DNA from: Nereocystis luetkeana
Taxonomy: Eukaryota; Sar; Phaeophyceae; Laminariales; Laminariaceae
Direction: 5' to 3'
NCBI GenBank assembly: GCA_031213475.1
Contig: JARUPZ010000026.1
Location: forward strand, 5,011,567 to 5,075,566
Length of the DNA stretch: 64,000 bases
Shown here in pieces: positions 31,956 through 41,795 of this stretch (positions within the stretch are counted from its first letter, which is position 1; every line of letters starts with the position of its first letter). The notes beneath the pieces were generated by a model. The model ran no database searches. It saw only the letters and a list, made by a program, of their open reading frames with translations, and was not told the origin of the DNA. Made by a program: the position numbers and the translations under genes.

Positions 31956-32228
31956 TGATATGCTGCTGCTGTGGTAGTGAGTGGTCCGTCTATAGTGCCG
32001 GTCGAGCAGTGCTGGCTGCCCGCTAGGCGTATTGTCTGTGACATCGATTGGCACAGATGGGGCCAGCCGGCGTGGCAGTGTGTGGAGTAGTTGGTACCGG
32101 CTGCCGCTATAGTGCCGGTATTGTTGCCTGGCGCATATTGAGAGGGATCATAGCTACGGCAGTACATCACAGGGTACATATTTATATACCAATATATGGT
32201 CGACCAGCGTGGTAGTGTGCGAAGTAGT
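31956..32228. other. No gene seen; locally duplicated
   Basis: GTAGTTGGTACCGGCTGCCGC...AGTGCCGGTATTGTTGCCTG here recurs after the MITE at 32338-32380 as GTGCCGTTTGCCGC...AGTGCGGTATTGTTGCCTG. The MITE therefore sits within an older tandem duplication; a related block also occurs at 1240-1280. Confidence 0.45.
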
Positions 32229-32337
32229 TATTACGGGGGACCATAGTTAACAGGACCTATGGTACACATAAAAACCTATATGTTTAACCATTTTTACTAA
32301 CAATATTTGGTCCTGTTAACTATGGCCCCCCGTAATA
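32229..32337 (+). mobile_element. MITE, family A (reference copy)
   Basis: TATTACGGGGGACCATAGTT and AACTATGGCCCCCCGTAATA form about 28 bp of inverted ends. The interior reads GGACCTATGGTACACATAAA, CCTATATGTTTAACC and TTTTTACTAACAATATTTGG. About 109 bp with no coding capacity. Insertion next to TA is suggested by the ends, but the target duplication cannot be separated from the TIR. Confidence 0.9.
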
Positions 32338-32895
32338 GTGCCGTTTGCCGCTACAGTGCGGTATTGTTGCCTGGCGCATATGATGCCGGTACTACTGTTG
32401 AGATGGGCCATAACTACAGCAGTGCATGTATACTGTATATATATATAATTGTTGTTGTTGTTGTTGTTGTTCTCACATTAACTCACAATTCAATGCAGTC
32501 CGTGGTCGCAGGACAGGCTCCAATAACTCTGGAGTGGAAGAAATACCTCAAGTAAAAACAGAGGCAAAAAAAAAACAAAAAACAGGCATACGCACTCCAC
32601 CACTGCGGACACCAGGGAAGCAAAAAGGAGACTATTAATAGAAGACAAAAACCTAAAAAAAGAAGATGAAGCTAAGCAAAACAAAAACAAAAACAAAACT
32701 AAAACAGACGCAGATAGCAAAACGCGAAAAAAAGGCAAGGCAAAACGGACCATACTAACAAAGACACAAAGAGGTACAAACGGGAATGAAAGAAAAATGA
32801 AAACAAAGAAGGGACAAAAAGCGATAATATATGTGTACGAGTATTGTATATATACTGGAAGGGTGTCACCATGGACGAAAATGGAAGCAACGCTT
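32338..32895. other. No gene seen; A-rich tract
   Basis: A (TTG)8-like run at 32448-32470, then 32560-32820 strongly A-rich on the plus strand. The T-rich minus strand gives a hydrophobic artefact frame. Confidence 0.35.
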
Positions 32896-32989
32896 AGCCC
32901 TTTTAGGACCGCAGCCACGTTTTGGGGACAAATTACTTATAATTTAAGTGAATTGTCCCCAAAACGGGACTGCGGTTCTATAGGGGTTA
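32896..32989. mobile_element. MITE, family B
   Basis: GGACCGCAGCCACGTTTTGG / CCAAAACGGGACTGCGGTTC. It lies just 17 bp before a family-A MITE. Confidence 0.85.
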
Positions 32990-33006
32990 GGCATAGGCCT
33001 GAATAC

Positions 33007-33114
33007 TATTGCGGGGGGCCATAGTAAGTAGGACCTACGGTACACACGAAAACCTGTATATTTCCCTATTTTCACCAACAATATTTGGTCCTGTTTACTA
33101 TAGTGTCTCTTAGT
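33007..33114 (+). mobile_element. MITE, family A, right end decayed
   Basis: Left TATTGCGGGGGGCCATAGTA is intact. The right end has changed to TATAGTGTCTCTTAGTA. Confidence 0.75.
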
Positions 33115-33207
33115 AGTAGTAAAGGCGGTCCTTTGTAATTCCGTAGCTGAAGGTAAATACAACCGAACGGAAACCGAACGGAAATACAGAGAATGTTTAG
33201 GCATGTA

Positions 33208-33291
33208 CCACTCTGTCCCAAAATATGAGAACAGCTTGTGTGTAAACATTAAATCGAATTTGTTCATTATATTGTCGGACAGAGTGATACA
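33208..33291. mobile_element. MITE, family G
   Basis: TACCACTCTGTCCCAAAATA faces TTGTCGGACAGAGTGATA. Confidence 0.7.
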
Positions 33292-33511
33292 GCACAGGGA
33301 CACGACGACACCTGATTAAGAAAACGAACAATAAAGAAAAGGCAGGCTGCGATTGAGACTGACAGGTCAATAAGAAACTCGAGAGTAGCTATGCTGAAGT
33401 TAGTGTCAAACGCACCCACTCCATTCTCAAACAAGAAAAAGCAGCCCGGATCTTCTTCGCCTGTTTCTTGTTCTTTCAGGTTTCCGGTACTTCACTTCTT
33501 CTCCTGTTTCT
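33292..33511. other. No gene seen
   Basis: Short spacer without recognised repeats. Confidence 0.3.
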
Positions 33512-33613
33512 TTAACCCTTTTAGAACCGCAGAGAGATCCCGTTTTGGGGACAAAGCACCCAAAGTTCAAGTAGTTTGTCCCCAAAACGGGACTGCGGTT
33601 CTAAATGGGTTAA
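33512..33613. mobile_element. MITE, family B
   Basis: AGAACCGCAGAGAGATCCCG (a 4-6 bp insertion in the arm) faces CAAAACGGGACTGCGGTTCT. Confidence 0.8.
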
Positions 33614-33631
33614 TTTAGGTTTCCGGTACTT

Positions 33632-33720
33632 TAGACGTGTCATCCTGGGCATATATGTAAGGAACGTTCAGGCATAGGTATGAATACTAAATGGTTATTA
33701 TACTTTGGACCAGAGTAATA
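33632..33720. mobile_element. MITE, family G, diverged
   Basis: ATATGTAAGGAACGTTCAGG inside and ACTTTGGACCAGAGTAATA at the right. The left end is weak. Confidence 0.45.
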
Positions 33721-33786
33721 TTTGTGGAGCCCGTTTGTTGTTGGTGGGCCTGCTCGTTTATGTACCGGCTGTGAAACACGGGTATC

Positions 33787-33922
33787 TATTACGGGGTACC
33801 ATAGTAGTAAATAGGACCAAACATTGTTACGAGTAGTAAAATTATAGATAGGACCAAATGTTGTTGGTAAAAATTATGGAATTATGTAGGTCCTACCAGG
33901 TATTTACTATGGTCCCCCGAAA
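33787..33922 (-). mobile_element. MITE, family A, with internal duplication
   Basis: The block AAATAGGACCAAACATTGTT recurs as AGATAGGACCAAATGTTGTT about 42 bp later. The right part holds TCCTA-CCAGGTA-TTTACT, where other copies read TCCTATTTACT. Confidence 0.8.
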
Positions 33923-33992
33923 CAATTAGATAAGACAATCCCCTGGTTTTGAAGTTCGGAGCCGATTTTCGATTTTTCTCCAAAACATGTCT

Positions 33993-34101
33993 TAAACCCT
34001 TTTTATAATTGCAGTACCGATTTGAACAGCCAACCCCTCACGTTATACCTGGTAAGTAGTTTGTATCCCCAGAACGGGACTGCAGTCCTAAAAGGATACT
34101 A
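33993..34101. mobile_element. MITE, family B, degraded
   Basis: Left arm TTATAATTGCAGTACCGATT is weak; right arm CAGAACGGGACTGCAGTCCT is good. A TACCTGGTA word sits in the centre at 34045. Confidence 0.55.
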
Positions 34102-34158
34102 ACCTTTTTTAGAGCTACAGTAGTGTCGTTTTGAGCAACAAACCACTCAAACTATGAG

Positions 34159-34267
34159 TAGTACGGGGAACCATATTAAGTAGGACCTACGGTACAAACG
34201 AACACCTACATATTTCGCTGTTTTTACCAAAAATATTTGGTCCTATTTACCTCGGTCCCCCGTGATA
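34159..34267 (+). mobile_element. MITE, family A
   Basis: TAGTACGGGGAACCATATTA / CTCGGTCCCCCGTGATA. Confidence 0.8.
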
Positions 34268-34886
34268 GTTTGGTTTCAGAGGGGGGCTGCAGTCCGCAAA
34301 GCATACGCAGACGAAAACGGTGGCTTTCAAGAGATCTCATCGAGGCGTTTATTTCCATAGACGCGCCGCTCGGCGTTTTTTTATACTACGGCGCTAGTTG
34401 TCCCTATGTACTGCTGTTTTCGAGTAAACCAGCTCGGAGATCCGTCTGTATTCACCTACCTTATCACACGTGTTACGCGGTATTTACGAGGTATCTGGTG
34501 GGTTGCTCTCTGCACTCTCTGCGCTCCGAGGCCCGCGAAGGTGCAGCAGCAGAGCACCGCTGAACTGCAGCTAATACGTAGACCGCTGCTCCCATTTAGT
34601 AGTAGCAACTGCAGTTCGTAGCGTCTATTGGGACAAAACATCGGGAGCTTTGCTTGGGAAAGCTGTCGCGGTACGTATACGTACAGCAGCATTGGGATTT
34701 CTTTTCCCCAGTACTCTCAGCAGACAATTGATCGAACCCTACCCAGCGAACTCTGTTCGGTGGTGGTGGTGGTGGTGGTGGTGGGGATGGGGGTGGGGGT
34801 TGCAGTGTGGGCTGCAGTGACCCGCCCACCTCTTGGAGGGTGGTTGCATATTCCACCTCGTCCGAAAATGTAAGGGGCGTTTACAT
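34268..34886. other. No gene seen; (GGT)n microsatellite
   Basis: GGT repeats at 34759-34785 passing into GGGGGTGGG. Otherwise unclassified. Confidence 0.4.
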
Positions 34887-34980
34887 CCCCCTTTTAGGAC
34901 TGCAGTCCCGTTTTGGGGACAAACCAGTCAAATTCTGAGTAGTTTGTCCCCAAAACGGGACTGGGGTCCTAAAAGGGTTA
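34887..34980. mobile_element. MITE, family B
   Basis: GGACTGCAGTCCCGTTTTGG / CCAAAACGGGACTGGGGTCC. Confidence 0.9.
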
Positions 34981-35019
34981 CAACAGGAATACCCAAGTGT
35001 GCCTTTAATTATCGGACAC

Positions 35020-35104
35020 TCCGTACATAAACGTAAGGGCCGCTGAAGTGCTATTTGTAACGAGGATATACAAAAAGGTCCCCTACGTTACGGACGGAGT
35101 GGCG
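35020..35104. mobile_element. MITE, family G
   Basis: CACTCCGTACATAAACGTAA faces CCTACGTTACGGACGGAGTG, giving a good hairpin. Confidence 0.65.
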
Positions 35105-36218
35105 CTCGAGGGCTTTGGTTTATTCATGGCCGTGGCCTTGGTTTAGTATCACACCTAAACTCTTAACCCACAAATCGCACCATACTAAAGGCACTATCGT
35201 TTTGCTGCTGTAGCGCAGAAACTGCTGTACAGAAACCTGAATCTGAGTGTATTTCCAAGTGTCTTATGCCCACATCGGAACTGCAATCCTATACGAATAA
35301 AGGGGTTGAAAAGCCGCGCACGGGTAATTAATTATTGGAGCCACCTCCCCCCCCCCCCGCGCCTCCGGAACATAAAAAAACGCTCGCTGAATAAAAGATT
35401 AGAAGTTCCACTCGTAATTTGTAGGGTTGCCATCCCTCAAGTTGGTGTGTTCGCTACAATGCTACATTATACGTGTATACCAGTATACAATAGTAATATG
35501 CAATAATAGTAATATACGATATTAATAGTAGTATACGATAGTATTAATAGTATACAATAGTAGTATACAATAGTATTAATATTAATAGTATACGATAGTA
35601 GAGTATCGTAGATAAAGCATAAAAAAAGTAGACATAAAAGGTAGATAGACTTAGACTTGGTGTGTAGGTTTCCTTCGTATACGGAGATGTCTTCTTTCAG
35701 GAATGTTTTGATTGATCAACGTGAAAGCTCATGCTGCACATTGTCGGACGGCAAGCCTAATAATTATAATAGTACGATATTATTAATAGTATTAGTAGTA
35801 TACCAGGTGTTTTATACATTATGTACCCTTTGTGCACCAGGCACCTGCGGAATGTTAACGCATCATATTTTAATCCACTACTCCAATAAAGGTAACACCA
35901 AATGAACTGCTCGGTAATATACACACAGCAAGTGTGGGGGACGGCGTGGGATAAAGATGCCAAGTAGTATACCGGGTATAAAACACCCGGTATAAAGTAC
36001 CTGGTACACCATTTTACATGCCGTGTCTAGTGGCACCTGGTAGCTGCCTGGTCGGTGAAAGCCCGACATGCTTCGTCCTAACGGGGCTGATAGCAGGGTA
36101 TCTATCTGCAGACGTGCTCGCCTTTTGCTTTCGGTTCTCTTTTATGCTACATGTTATATGAGCTTGAAAAAATACGAGTTTCGACAAACTTCTCGATATG
36201 ACAGCAGTATCATATATT
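35105..36218. other. No gene seen; ATAGTA/TATTAATA-rich spacer
   Basis: 35470-35610 and 35765-35805 are built from ATAGTATACGA and TATTAATAGTA words. A family-B half (CATCGGAACTGCAATCCTA) is near 35274. A family-C scrap (CTGGTCGGTGAAAGCCCGAC) is at 36048-36070. Confidence 0.45.
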
Positions 36219-36316
36219 CACCCTTAAGGCACTGCAGTCCCGTTTCAAAGGGGACAAACTACTTAGAATTAGAGTGGATTGCCCCCAAAACGGGACTGCA
36301 GTCCTGAGAGGGTTAA
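36219..36316. mobile_element. MITE, family B
   Basis: GGCACTGCAGTCCCGTTTCA / CCAAAACGGGACTGCAGTCC. Confidence 0.8.
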
Positions 36317-36336
36317 CCCACTGCTGTTGCTCGTAC

Positions 36337-36452
36337 TATTACGGGGGACCATAGTTAATAGGACCTATGGTGCACACAAAAGCCTACCAGGTATATATAT
36401 ACCTATTTTTTCCAACAATATTTGGTCCTATGTACTATGGTCCCCCGTAATA
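36337..36452 (+). mobile_element. MITE, family A, carrying CCAGGTA
   Basis: Full arms. The interior reads AGCCTA-CCAGGTA-TATATATACC where others read ACCTATATATTTACC, so 7 bp are added after TA. Confidence 0.9.
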
Positions 36453-36803
36453 TTACTGGTAGTAAGTATTTTAACTCTACGCTACGAGTAACTGCTCAGT
36501 AATATACACAATTGTGGTGGATGGCGTTGGATCAAGGTGCCCAAACAGGCCCTGCCGACAGCTGATCGTTAACATTCTGCCACTTGTACCGTCTAATAAA
36601 TAACCGAGTTCGGGCACTAACAGTAAATGGGTCATGGTCTCAATCAAGTATTGAAGCCTAGCGGCCGGGGTCTTCCTCTATGTGACTGATGCTGCGGTGA
36701 TCGTCGCTTCGTTTTGGGCATTTTTTTTTGTTCCCCTTCGAAAAACCCTCAGGGTGGGGCTATATGAGTTCGCCGCAGTAGACTTGCCGGCTATACGAGG
36801 TAA
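36453..36803. other. No gene seen
   Basis: Spacer between two family-A MITEs. No recognised repeat. Confidence 0.3.
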
Positions 36804-36919
36804 TATTACGGGGGACCTTATTAAATACCTGGTAGGACCTACGGTACACACAAAAACCTATATATTTCGCTATTTTTTCTAACAATATTTTATTGTATTT
36901 ACTGTAGTCCCTCGTAATA
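36804..36919 (+). mobile_element. MITE, family A, carrying CCTGGTA
   Basis: TTAAATA-CCTGGTA-GGACCTACGG, against TAAATAGGACC or TTAATAGGACC elsewhere. The 7 bp are added after TA at a different site from the 36337 copy. The right arm is decayed (TAGTCCCTCGTAATA). Confidence 0.85.
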
Positions 36920-37196
36920 GTTGGCAGGCGAACACCAGCTATCAAGGTGGCCCCAAATATACAGGCCCAAAGCGGGGGGGGAGAAAGAGGCGTTCTTCCC
37001 AATGTATTTATGAAGATTGCAAATCTAGCATCGATGGGAAACCTATCATCGACCGTAAAATTAAATTTTGCACTGACAACATGTTCGATTCACGCACCAC
37101 CTACTGCTGCTATAGTTCTCGATACACTTGCACCTTTTGTAGTGGGTGCTTTCGGGCTTTTTTCGGGCCTAGCAGGTATAGAGTAAAGGCCTCTGT

Positions 37197-37263
37197 GATG
37201 ACTGACTGACTGACTGATTGACTGACTGACTGATTGACTGACTGACTGACTGACTGACTGACT
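37197..37263 (+). repeat. (ACTG)n microsatellite
   Basis: About 16 ACTG/ATTG units in a row. Confidence 0.95.
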
Positions 37264-37584
37264 TGGTGCCCTCTCGAGGCTTGAGAGGGAAAAAATGGCG
37301 GTCAAAGATGACGGATACTGACTTCAACCATGATGGATTTTTTTTTTAATCCGAGTCAGAATGGTTGAATGCACAGAGTCGTACGGTACGGCCGCACGAT
37401 GGTCTATAACAATACCTTGTTCTGCGTGCTGGGCGCGCGCTGCTCGTGTCGCAGGTCGGTCCAGGTCGACGATTGATAGGACCGGACGCTATCGCACCGT
37501 TGTTTTATCTTTCAACGCTCTGAGGGGTTGTGCCAACTAACTGACGTACACTGCACTGCTGTGTACTTGATACCACTGCTGTCG
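37264..37584. other. No gene seen
   Basis: GC-rich stretch near 37380-37500 without a convincing frame. Confidence 0.3.
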
Positions 37585-37672
37585 TGACCGGGAATATAGC
37601 CCTCGTTTGAATACAGCAGTAGTCCTATCAGAGGCCCAACGTGTCTTACCTTGACGGTCAGAGCGGTATCAA
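37585..37672. mobile_element. MITE, family G, diverged
   Basis: Right end TTGACGGTCAGAGCGGTA is clear; the left end (GTGACCGGGAATATAG) is eroded. It abuts the next family-B copy. Confidence 0.45.
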
Positions 37673-37768
37673 CCCTTTTAGAGCCGCAGTCCCGTTTTGG
37701 GGACGAAGCACTTGAAATTTGAGTGGTTTGTCCGCGCAGTGGGAAGTGCGGTGCTAAAAGGGGTTTAA
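37673..37768. mobile_element. MITE, family B
   Basis: GAGCCGCAGTCCCGTTTTGG / GCAGTGGGAAGTGCGGTGCT. Confidence 0.75.
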
Positions 37769-37856
37769 TAGTCGTCTGTCACCCTTTGGGCTTCATTCTA
37801 CTCACCTAAAAATATTATCCGGAAAATCTCGACCAAAGTACCCCAGAGAACACTAT

Positions 37857-38492
37857 CACACTGGGTGACAAGATAACACACCCCCCTCGGACGACTTTCA
37901 AACCTGGGTTTCTCGACAACGGTGAGGGCGTACTGAGTACGACCAGCGATGCGTCCATGCTACCTTCTCGACGAAACGTTCCCAAAGCCACCATTTTTGT
38001 TGTCCCCCATGATTTGGAGGTAAAGAACCCTTACTCCGCACAAGGGAATATATCGTATCACATACCTGGTACCAGGTAGTGTTCATGGTAAGGCGCCCAA
38101 GAGGCAGTTACATTCTGTAGTACTCCCATTGCTGTCTCTGGAAGTGGCTACACCGGAAATTAAATGAACTCATCGAAGCTGTCTTCCATATGCAAGTCCG
38201 CCTCGAAAGGGGTGCTTAGTAGGATGCAAGCTCACCCTTCATGCGACTCACCGGACACCTCACGGCGCTTCGCGATTGGTGCAAGCAATATCTGCCTCTG
38301 GTCGGTGAAAACCCGATATGCTCCGTCCCGGCAATGTAGGGATGCGATTGTCTATGGGCATACGACTACGGCCATGCATGAGATCAAGTGCATCTCTCCT
38401 ATCGAGTACCACACACCCCCCCATGTTTTGCAGGAAACCGGGTCTGAAATTCGTCCCAGGGGGCGTGTTATCTTATCACCCAGCGTGGTGTT
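37857..38492 (+). mobile_element. TIR element, family D, enclosing a family-C sequence
   Basis: The left end ACTGGGTGACAAGATAACAC, then CCCCTCGGACGACTTTCAAA, is matched in inverse by the right end TTCGTCCCAGGGGGCGTGTT, then ATCTTATCACCCAGCGT. This gives about 48 bp of imperfect TIR 636 bp apart. Inside, 38020-38419 is a long family-C copy, colinear with 11955-12316. No protein frame of note. Confidence 0.6.
38020..38419 (+). mobile_element. Family C element, long copy, with double TACCWGGTA
   Basis: Colinear with 11955-12316. At 38062 it reads ACATACCTGGTACCAGGTAG where the other has GCGTAG, that is, two 7-bp units in a row on shared TAs. Ends ATCGAGTACCACACACCCCC. Confidence 0.8.
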
Positions 38493-38532
38493 GTTGTGCG
38501 GGTATACCCTTCAGCCTCAACCCTCACAGCAG

Positions 38533-38648
38533 TATTACGGGGGGTCATAGTTAATAGGACCTTCTGTATAGACAAAAGCCTGCCAGGTATATGTTTCCCT
38601 ATTTTTACTAACAATATTCGGTCCTATTTACTATGGCCCCCAGTAATA
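38533..38648 (+). mobile_element. MITE, family A, carrying CCAGGTA
   Basis: AGCCTG-CCAGGTA-TATGTTTCCC, at the same interior site as the 36337 copy. Arms TATTACGGGGGGTCATAGTT / CTATGGCCCCCAGTAATA. Confidence 0.85.
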
Positions 38649-38657
38649 GGAGTAGTT

Positions 38658-38876
38658 GTAAATAGCGTTGGATATTGTATCGAATTTTCGGTGTAGTCGT
38701 ACTTTCGATTGTGTTTTGCCGTGCGTCCCCTGGCGTCCCCCTGTTTTTTTTTTTCGCTAACACTGAACGAAAGCTTCGACGTGCGGTATCAAATATCGAA
38801 GTCGTATCGATTTTTTTTGTTTTGTTGATAGGTATCGTATCGACCTCAATGCCGATATATCCGATATCCGATATCC
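38658..38876 (+). mobile_element. Family K repeat (~220 bp)
   Basis: GTTGGATATTGTATCGAATT at the left and CGATATCCAACACTAC at the right are inverted. The interior has CCGTGCGTCCCCTGGCGTCC, GAACGAAAGCTTCGACG and TATCAAATATCGAAGTCGTA. Copies at 39835-40055 and 41580-41795. Confidence 0.65.
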
Positions 38877-38984
38877 AACACTACAAGTGGCGGTCATCGC
38901 TGTTGTCAGTCAGTTTCCAACCAGCTTTCTGTACTCTTTTGCCTGTTTTTTCCCCCCTATTCTTTTGTTTTTCTCCCTAGGATG

Positions 38985-39190
38985 GAAATCCACCAGAGGC
39001 TGCTGGTGCGTTTGCGTTGTGCTTGCCCTACCCAGTACGATGCCATTTGTATCGGCGTTGTCGGATCTCCTTACCGAGTACACTGCATTACGATGTATCA
39101 ATAATCGGCATGGACACCGGGTGTGCTCAACGTCGACGGGTATATCGAAAGAGCGGTGTACTGTGAAGAACACACACGCTACCGTGTGCT
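38985..39190 (-). repeat. R1 centre, diverged
   Basis: ATGCCATTTGTATCGGCG, AATAATCGGCATGGACACCG, ACGTCGACGGGTATATCGAA and GTGAAGAACACACAC follow the R1 order with many changes. Confidence 0.55.
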
Positions 39191-39207
39191 CCGCTTGTTT
39201 ACCAGTG

Positions 39208-39316
39208 TATTACGGGGGACCATAGTTAACAGGACCTATGGTATACATAAAAACCTATATATTTAACCATTTTTACTAACAATATTTGGTCCTATTAACT
39301 ATGCCCCCCCGTAATA
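39208..39316 (+). mobile_element. MITE, family A
   Basis: Near-identical to 32229-32337; recent. Confidence 0.9.
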
Positions 39317-39324
39317 GTACCTTT

Positions 39325-39515
39325 TTTTAATCCTCCGGTAGATTGGTAAAAATGAAGAACCGCAGTCCCTTATGTGGGGACAAACCACTTAAATTTCAAG
39401 TAGTTTGTCCCCAAAACGGGACTGCGGTTCTAAAGGGGTTAAGGTCACCACACTTCCACGTTCCAATTTCGTGTCGTGGGTCAATTTAGCCCGTATCTCC
39501 CGTTGTAACATGAGA
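39325..39515 (+). repeat. Family H 3' part interrupted by MITE B
   Basis: ATCCTCCGGTAGATTGGTAA is followed by the family-B MITE at 39353-39442, then CACCACACTTCCACGTTCCA and TTCGTGTCGTGGGTCAATTT. At 43075-43165 the same sequence is continuous, so MITE B inserted into this family-H copy. Confidence 0.7.
39353..39442. mobile_element. MITE, family B, inside family H
   Basis: GAACCGCAGTCCCTTATGTG / CAAAACGGGACTGCGGTTCT. Confidence 0.85.
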
Positions 39516-39834
39516 ACAGGCTGCTGTTACCGGTCGTGTCCTTGTCTCCGCTGAATGTGATTGCGACCTGAACTAAGCTCGATTTACTGTGTCTACTCGT
39601 GTGCACCCCCTAGACAAACAAGCCTCTTCCATACATGTTAAGATTCAAACCCACTCCACCAACCCCAGATTTTCTACGGCCAATCTTAGACATCGTATTG
39701 TACCTGGTGCCTATATTTTGTGTGCGTTAACGTGCATGATACCGTGTATTGTCTACCCGAATCCCCCGTCCACGTCCCTCGTTCCTTCTACTGTATCACT
39801 TTGGCACTTATCGAAATGCTCGACACAGCAGTAT
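39516..39834. other. No gene seen
   Basis: Nothing recognised. Confidence 0.3.
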
Positions 39835-40055
39835 ATCGTGTGGTATCGACATATCGGACGCATACTATCGAGCGTGTGTTTGTCCTCCATCCGCTGGCGT
39901 CCCCGTGTTTTTTGTCTTGCTGAAAAAATAACGAAAGCTTCGATGTAGCAGGCACCCTGGGATGGCAAATATCGGAATCGTATCGATTCGTTTTTCTTGT
40001 TTATTGGTATCGTATCCAAATCGGTTCCGATATCGATATCCGATACCCAACACTA
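39835..40055 (+). mobile_element. Family K repeat
   Basis: ATCCGCTGGCGTCCCCGTGT, ACGAAAGCTTCGATGTAGCA and CGATATCCGATACCCAACAC. The left end is eroded. Confidence 0.6.
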
Positions 40056-40059
40056 CGTG

Positions 40060-40275
40060 GTGTATGCCTTGTTTTGATGGTCGGTGGAACCGGTACCTCT
40101 GCTGTGACAGGCGTCATTCTGCTGAAGTTGGCGGGAAGCGGAGACGGAGACGAAGAAAAAGGGGGGGACGGAGTCATCAGGGACGTGGCCAAAGACCGGG
40201 ACTTATTGTCTCGATCGGTAACCCACTGGTCGAGCTTGGTGCGCTCCATTTCGACGCCCATGATGGGTGACGGGT
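40060..40275 (-). pseudogene. Family L unit 1, coding-like on the minus strand
   Basis: The minus frame opens at 40261 as MGVEMERTKLDQWVTDRDNK and then KSRSLATSLM. The corresponding frames of units at 41025-41150 and 41235-41375 keep TKLDQWAMSPIETI and TKHDQVVCFIEDNK. The shared protein-level phrase suggests a decayed coding repeat of unknown identity. Confidence 0.3.
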
Positions 40276-40384
40276 ACGATATAATATTTTCTTCCCTTCG
40301 TGCTATCTAAATTTCGTCAGGGTACGTGGTACCACCCCGTCGCGCTATTGTCAGGACCGTTCGGATAAAATAGTTATCACATTA

Positions 40385-40705
40385 GTGACAGATCATGTAC
40401 TACAGATCATTCCCACTTGATGATCCGGATGTAGATATATCGAGGCGAATACGTAGATCTATCTGTTCCCGATATCGTATAAATGATGTGTATGTAACTC
40501 ATGTTGTTTCAGGGTGGGACCCGTATTGTCTACGTGGTCTGTCTATTAATACCACATGTTTCCTGGGTAGGATCTGTACTAGGCAGATATTTGCGCAACC
40601 TCTCACAACGGCAGCTGAGGCATTGCATTCTCTACTGTAGATAGATAGATCATATAGATAGATCATGATCTGTGTGATCTGTCTGATCTGTCTGATCTGT
40701 CTGAG
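40385..40705. repeat. GATC-rich repeat (family E)
   Basis: Core GGGTAGGATCTGTACTAGGC and CTCACAACGGCAGCTGAGGC between ATAGATAGATCAT and CTGTCTGATCTGTCTGATCT tracts. Confidence 0.7.
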
Positions 40706-40827
40706 GTTGTGTCATCTTGCTATAGAAAAAAAAACTTATATAGTTTCGGGAGAGGTTGGTGTAGTTTGGGGGCGTGGTCAGAGAGCGGGACTTACCCAAC
40801 ACTCCGTTGCAACCGTGAATACCGTTA

Positions 40828-40888
40828 CCACACTCCCTCGTTACCACACCCCCTCGTTACCACACCCCCTCGTTACCACACCCCCCAG
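40828..40888 (+). repeat. 17-bp tandem repeat, four units
   Basis: TTACCACACCCCCTCG is repeated, with the first unit carrying ACTCC and the last one more C. Confidence 0.9.
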
Positions 40889-41024
40889 CTGCGGGGCTCT
40901 CGTGCATAGTGTGTTACCACCGAAGATGCTTTGGATAGCACACGCTCCCCCCAACAGCACTCCCGGGGATGATATTGTTGAAGGTCAAAATGCTATCACC
41001 GGGGTGTGGTATCGTGCTTTTTTG

Positions 41025-41375
41025 GACGTTATTGTCTCGATCGGTGACATGGCCCACTGATCGAGCTTGGTGCTCTCCGTGTCGACGCCATGATGGGTGA
41101 CGGGTACATTTATCGTAGCATCTCATCACGAGGTTGTTTTTTTTCATCAGATGTGCCTGGTGGTGTATGAAGCCGTTGAAATATGATATATTCCAGGGGC
41201 GTCTCGAATGATCGTATCGTCGTGCTAGTATGATGATAGGACACCATTTAGGGACGTGGCCAGAGAACCGGTGCTTGTTGTCTTCGATGAAACAAACCAC
41301 TTGATCGTGCTTCGTGGGCTGCGTTTTGGCGCCCCATGACGGGCGACGCGTACGCTATCATGTCATCTTGTCTGG
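41025..41375 (-). pseudogene. Family L units 2 and 3
   Basis: Both hold GA(T/G)CG(A/T)GCTT near a CCATGA(T/C)GGG(T/C)GACG(G/C)GTAC phrase. See the entry at 40060 for the shared translation. Stops and shifts interrupt each copy. Confidence 0.3.
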
Positions 41376-41579
41376 CCTTCTCACTACTGTAATCGTATTA
41401 CTGTAGCATTGTTCATCAACAGACAGGGCACATTTATGTGAAATGGGCATTCCGCAGTACGGTCGAGCTCGCAGCTGCCGACCTGTCAGTATGATTGAGC
41501 AATAACGGTGTACTACTGTGCTCCGTAAACATGATCACCACCGACTCCGATTCCATCATGCACTCTCCTCGAAGGTTTG
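41376..41579. other. No gene seen
   Basis: Spacer. Confidence 0.3.
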
Positions 41580-41795
41580 TGTTGGATAGCGCATCAAACT
41601 TTTCGGTGTGAAGTGTCGAACATGTTGTGCCCTCCATCCTCTGGCATCCCCCCCCCCCCGGTGTCTTCTTCTGTGCAGACACTGAACCAAAGCTTCCGTG
41701 CATCAAATATCGAAATCGTATCGAGTACGTTTTTTCGCATATCGGTAAAAATATCGTACGTACCGAGCCCGAACTATCGTTCGATATCCAACAAT
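41580..41795 (+). mobile_element. Family K repeat
   Basis: TGTTGGATAGCGCATCAAAC left, TCGATATCCAACAATG right, with TCCATCCTCTGGCATCCCCC and AAAGCTTCCGTGCATCAAAT inside. Confidence 0.65.

Noticed and set aside
40828-40888. Possible CRISPR-like array
   Set aside because: A contiguous 17-bp tandem repeat without spacers, in a eukaryotic setting.
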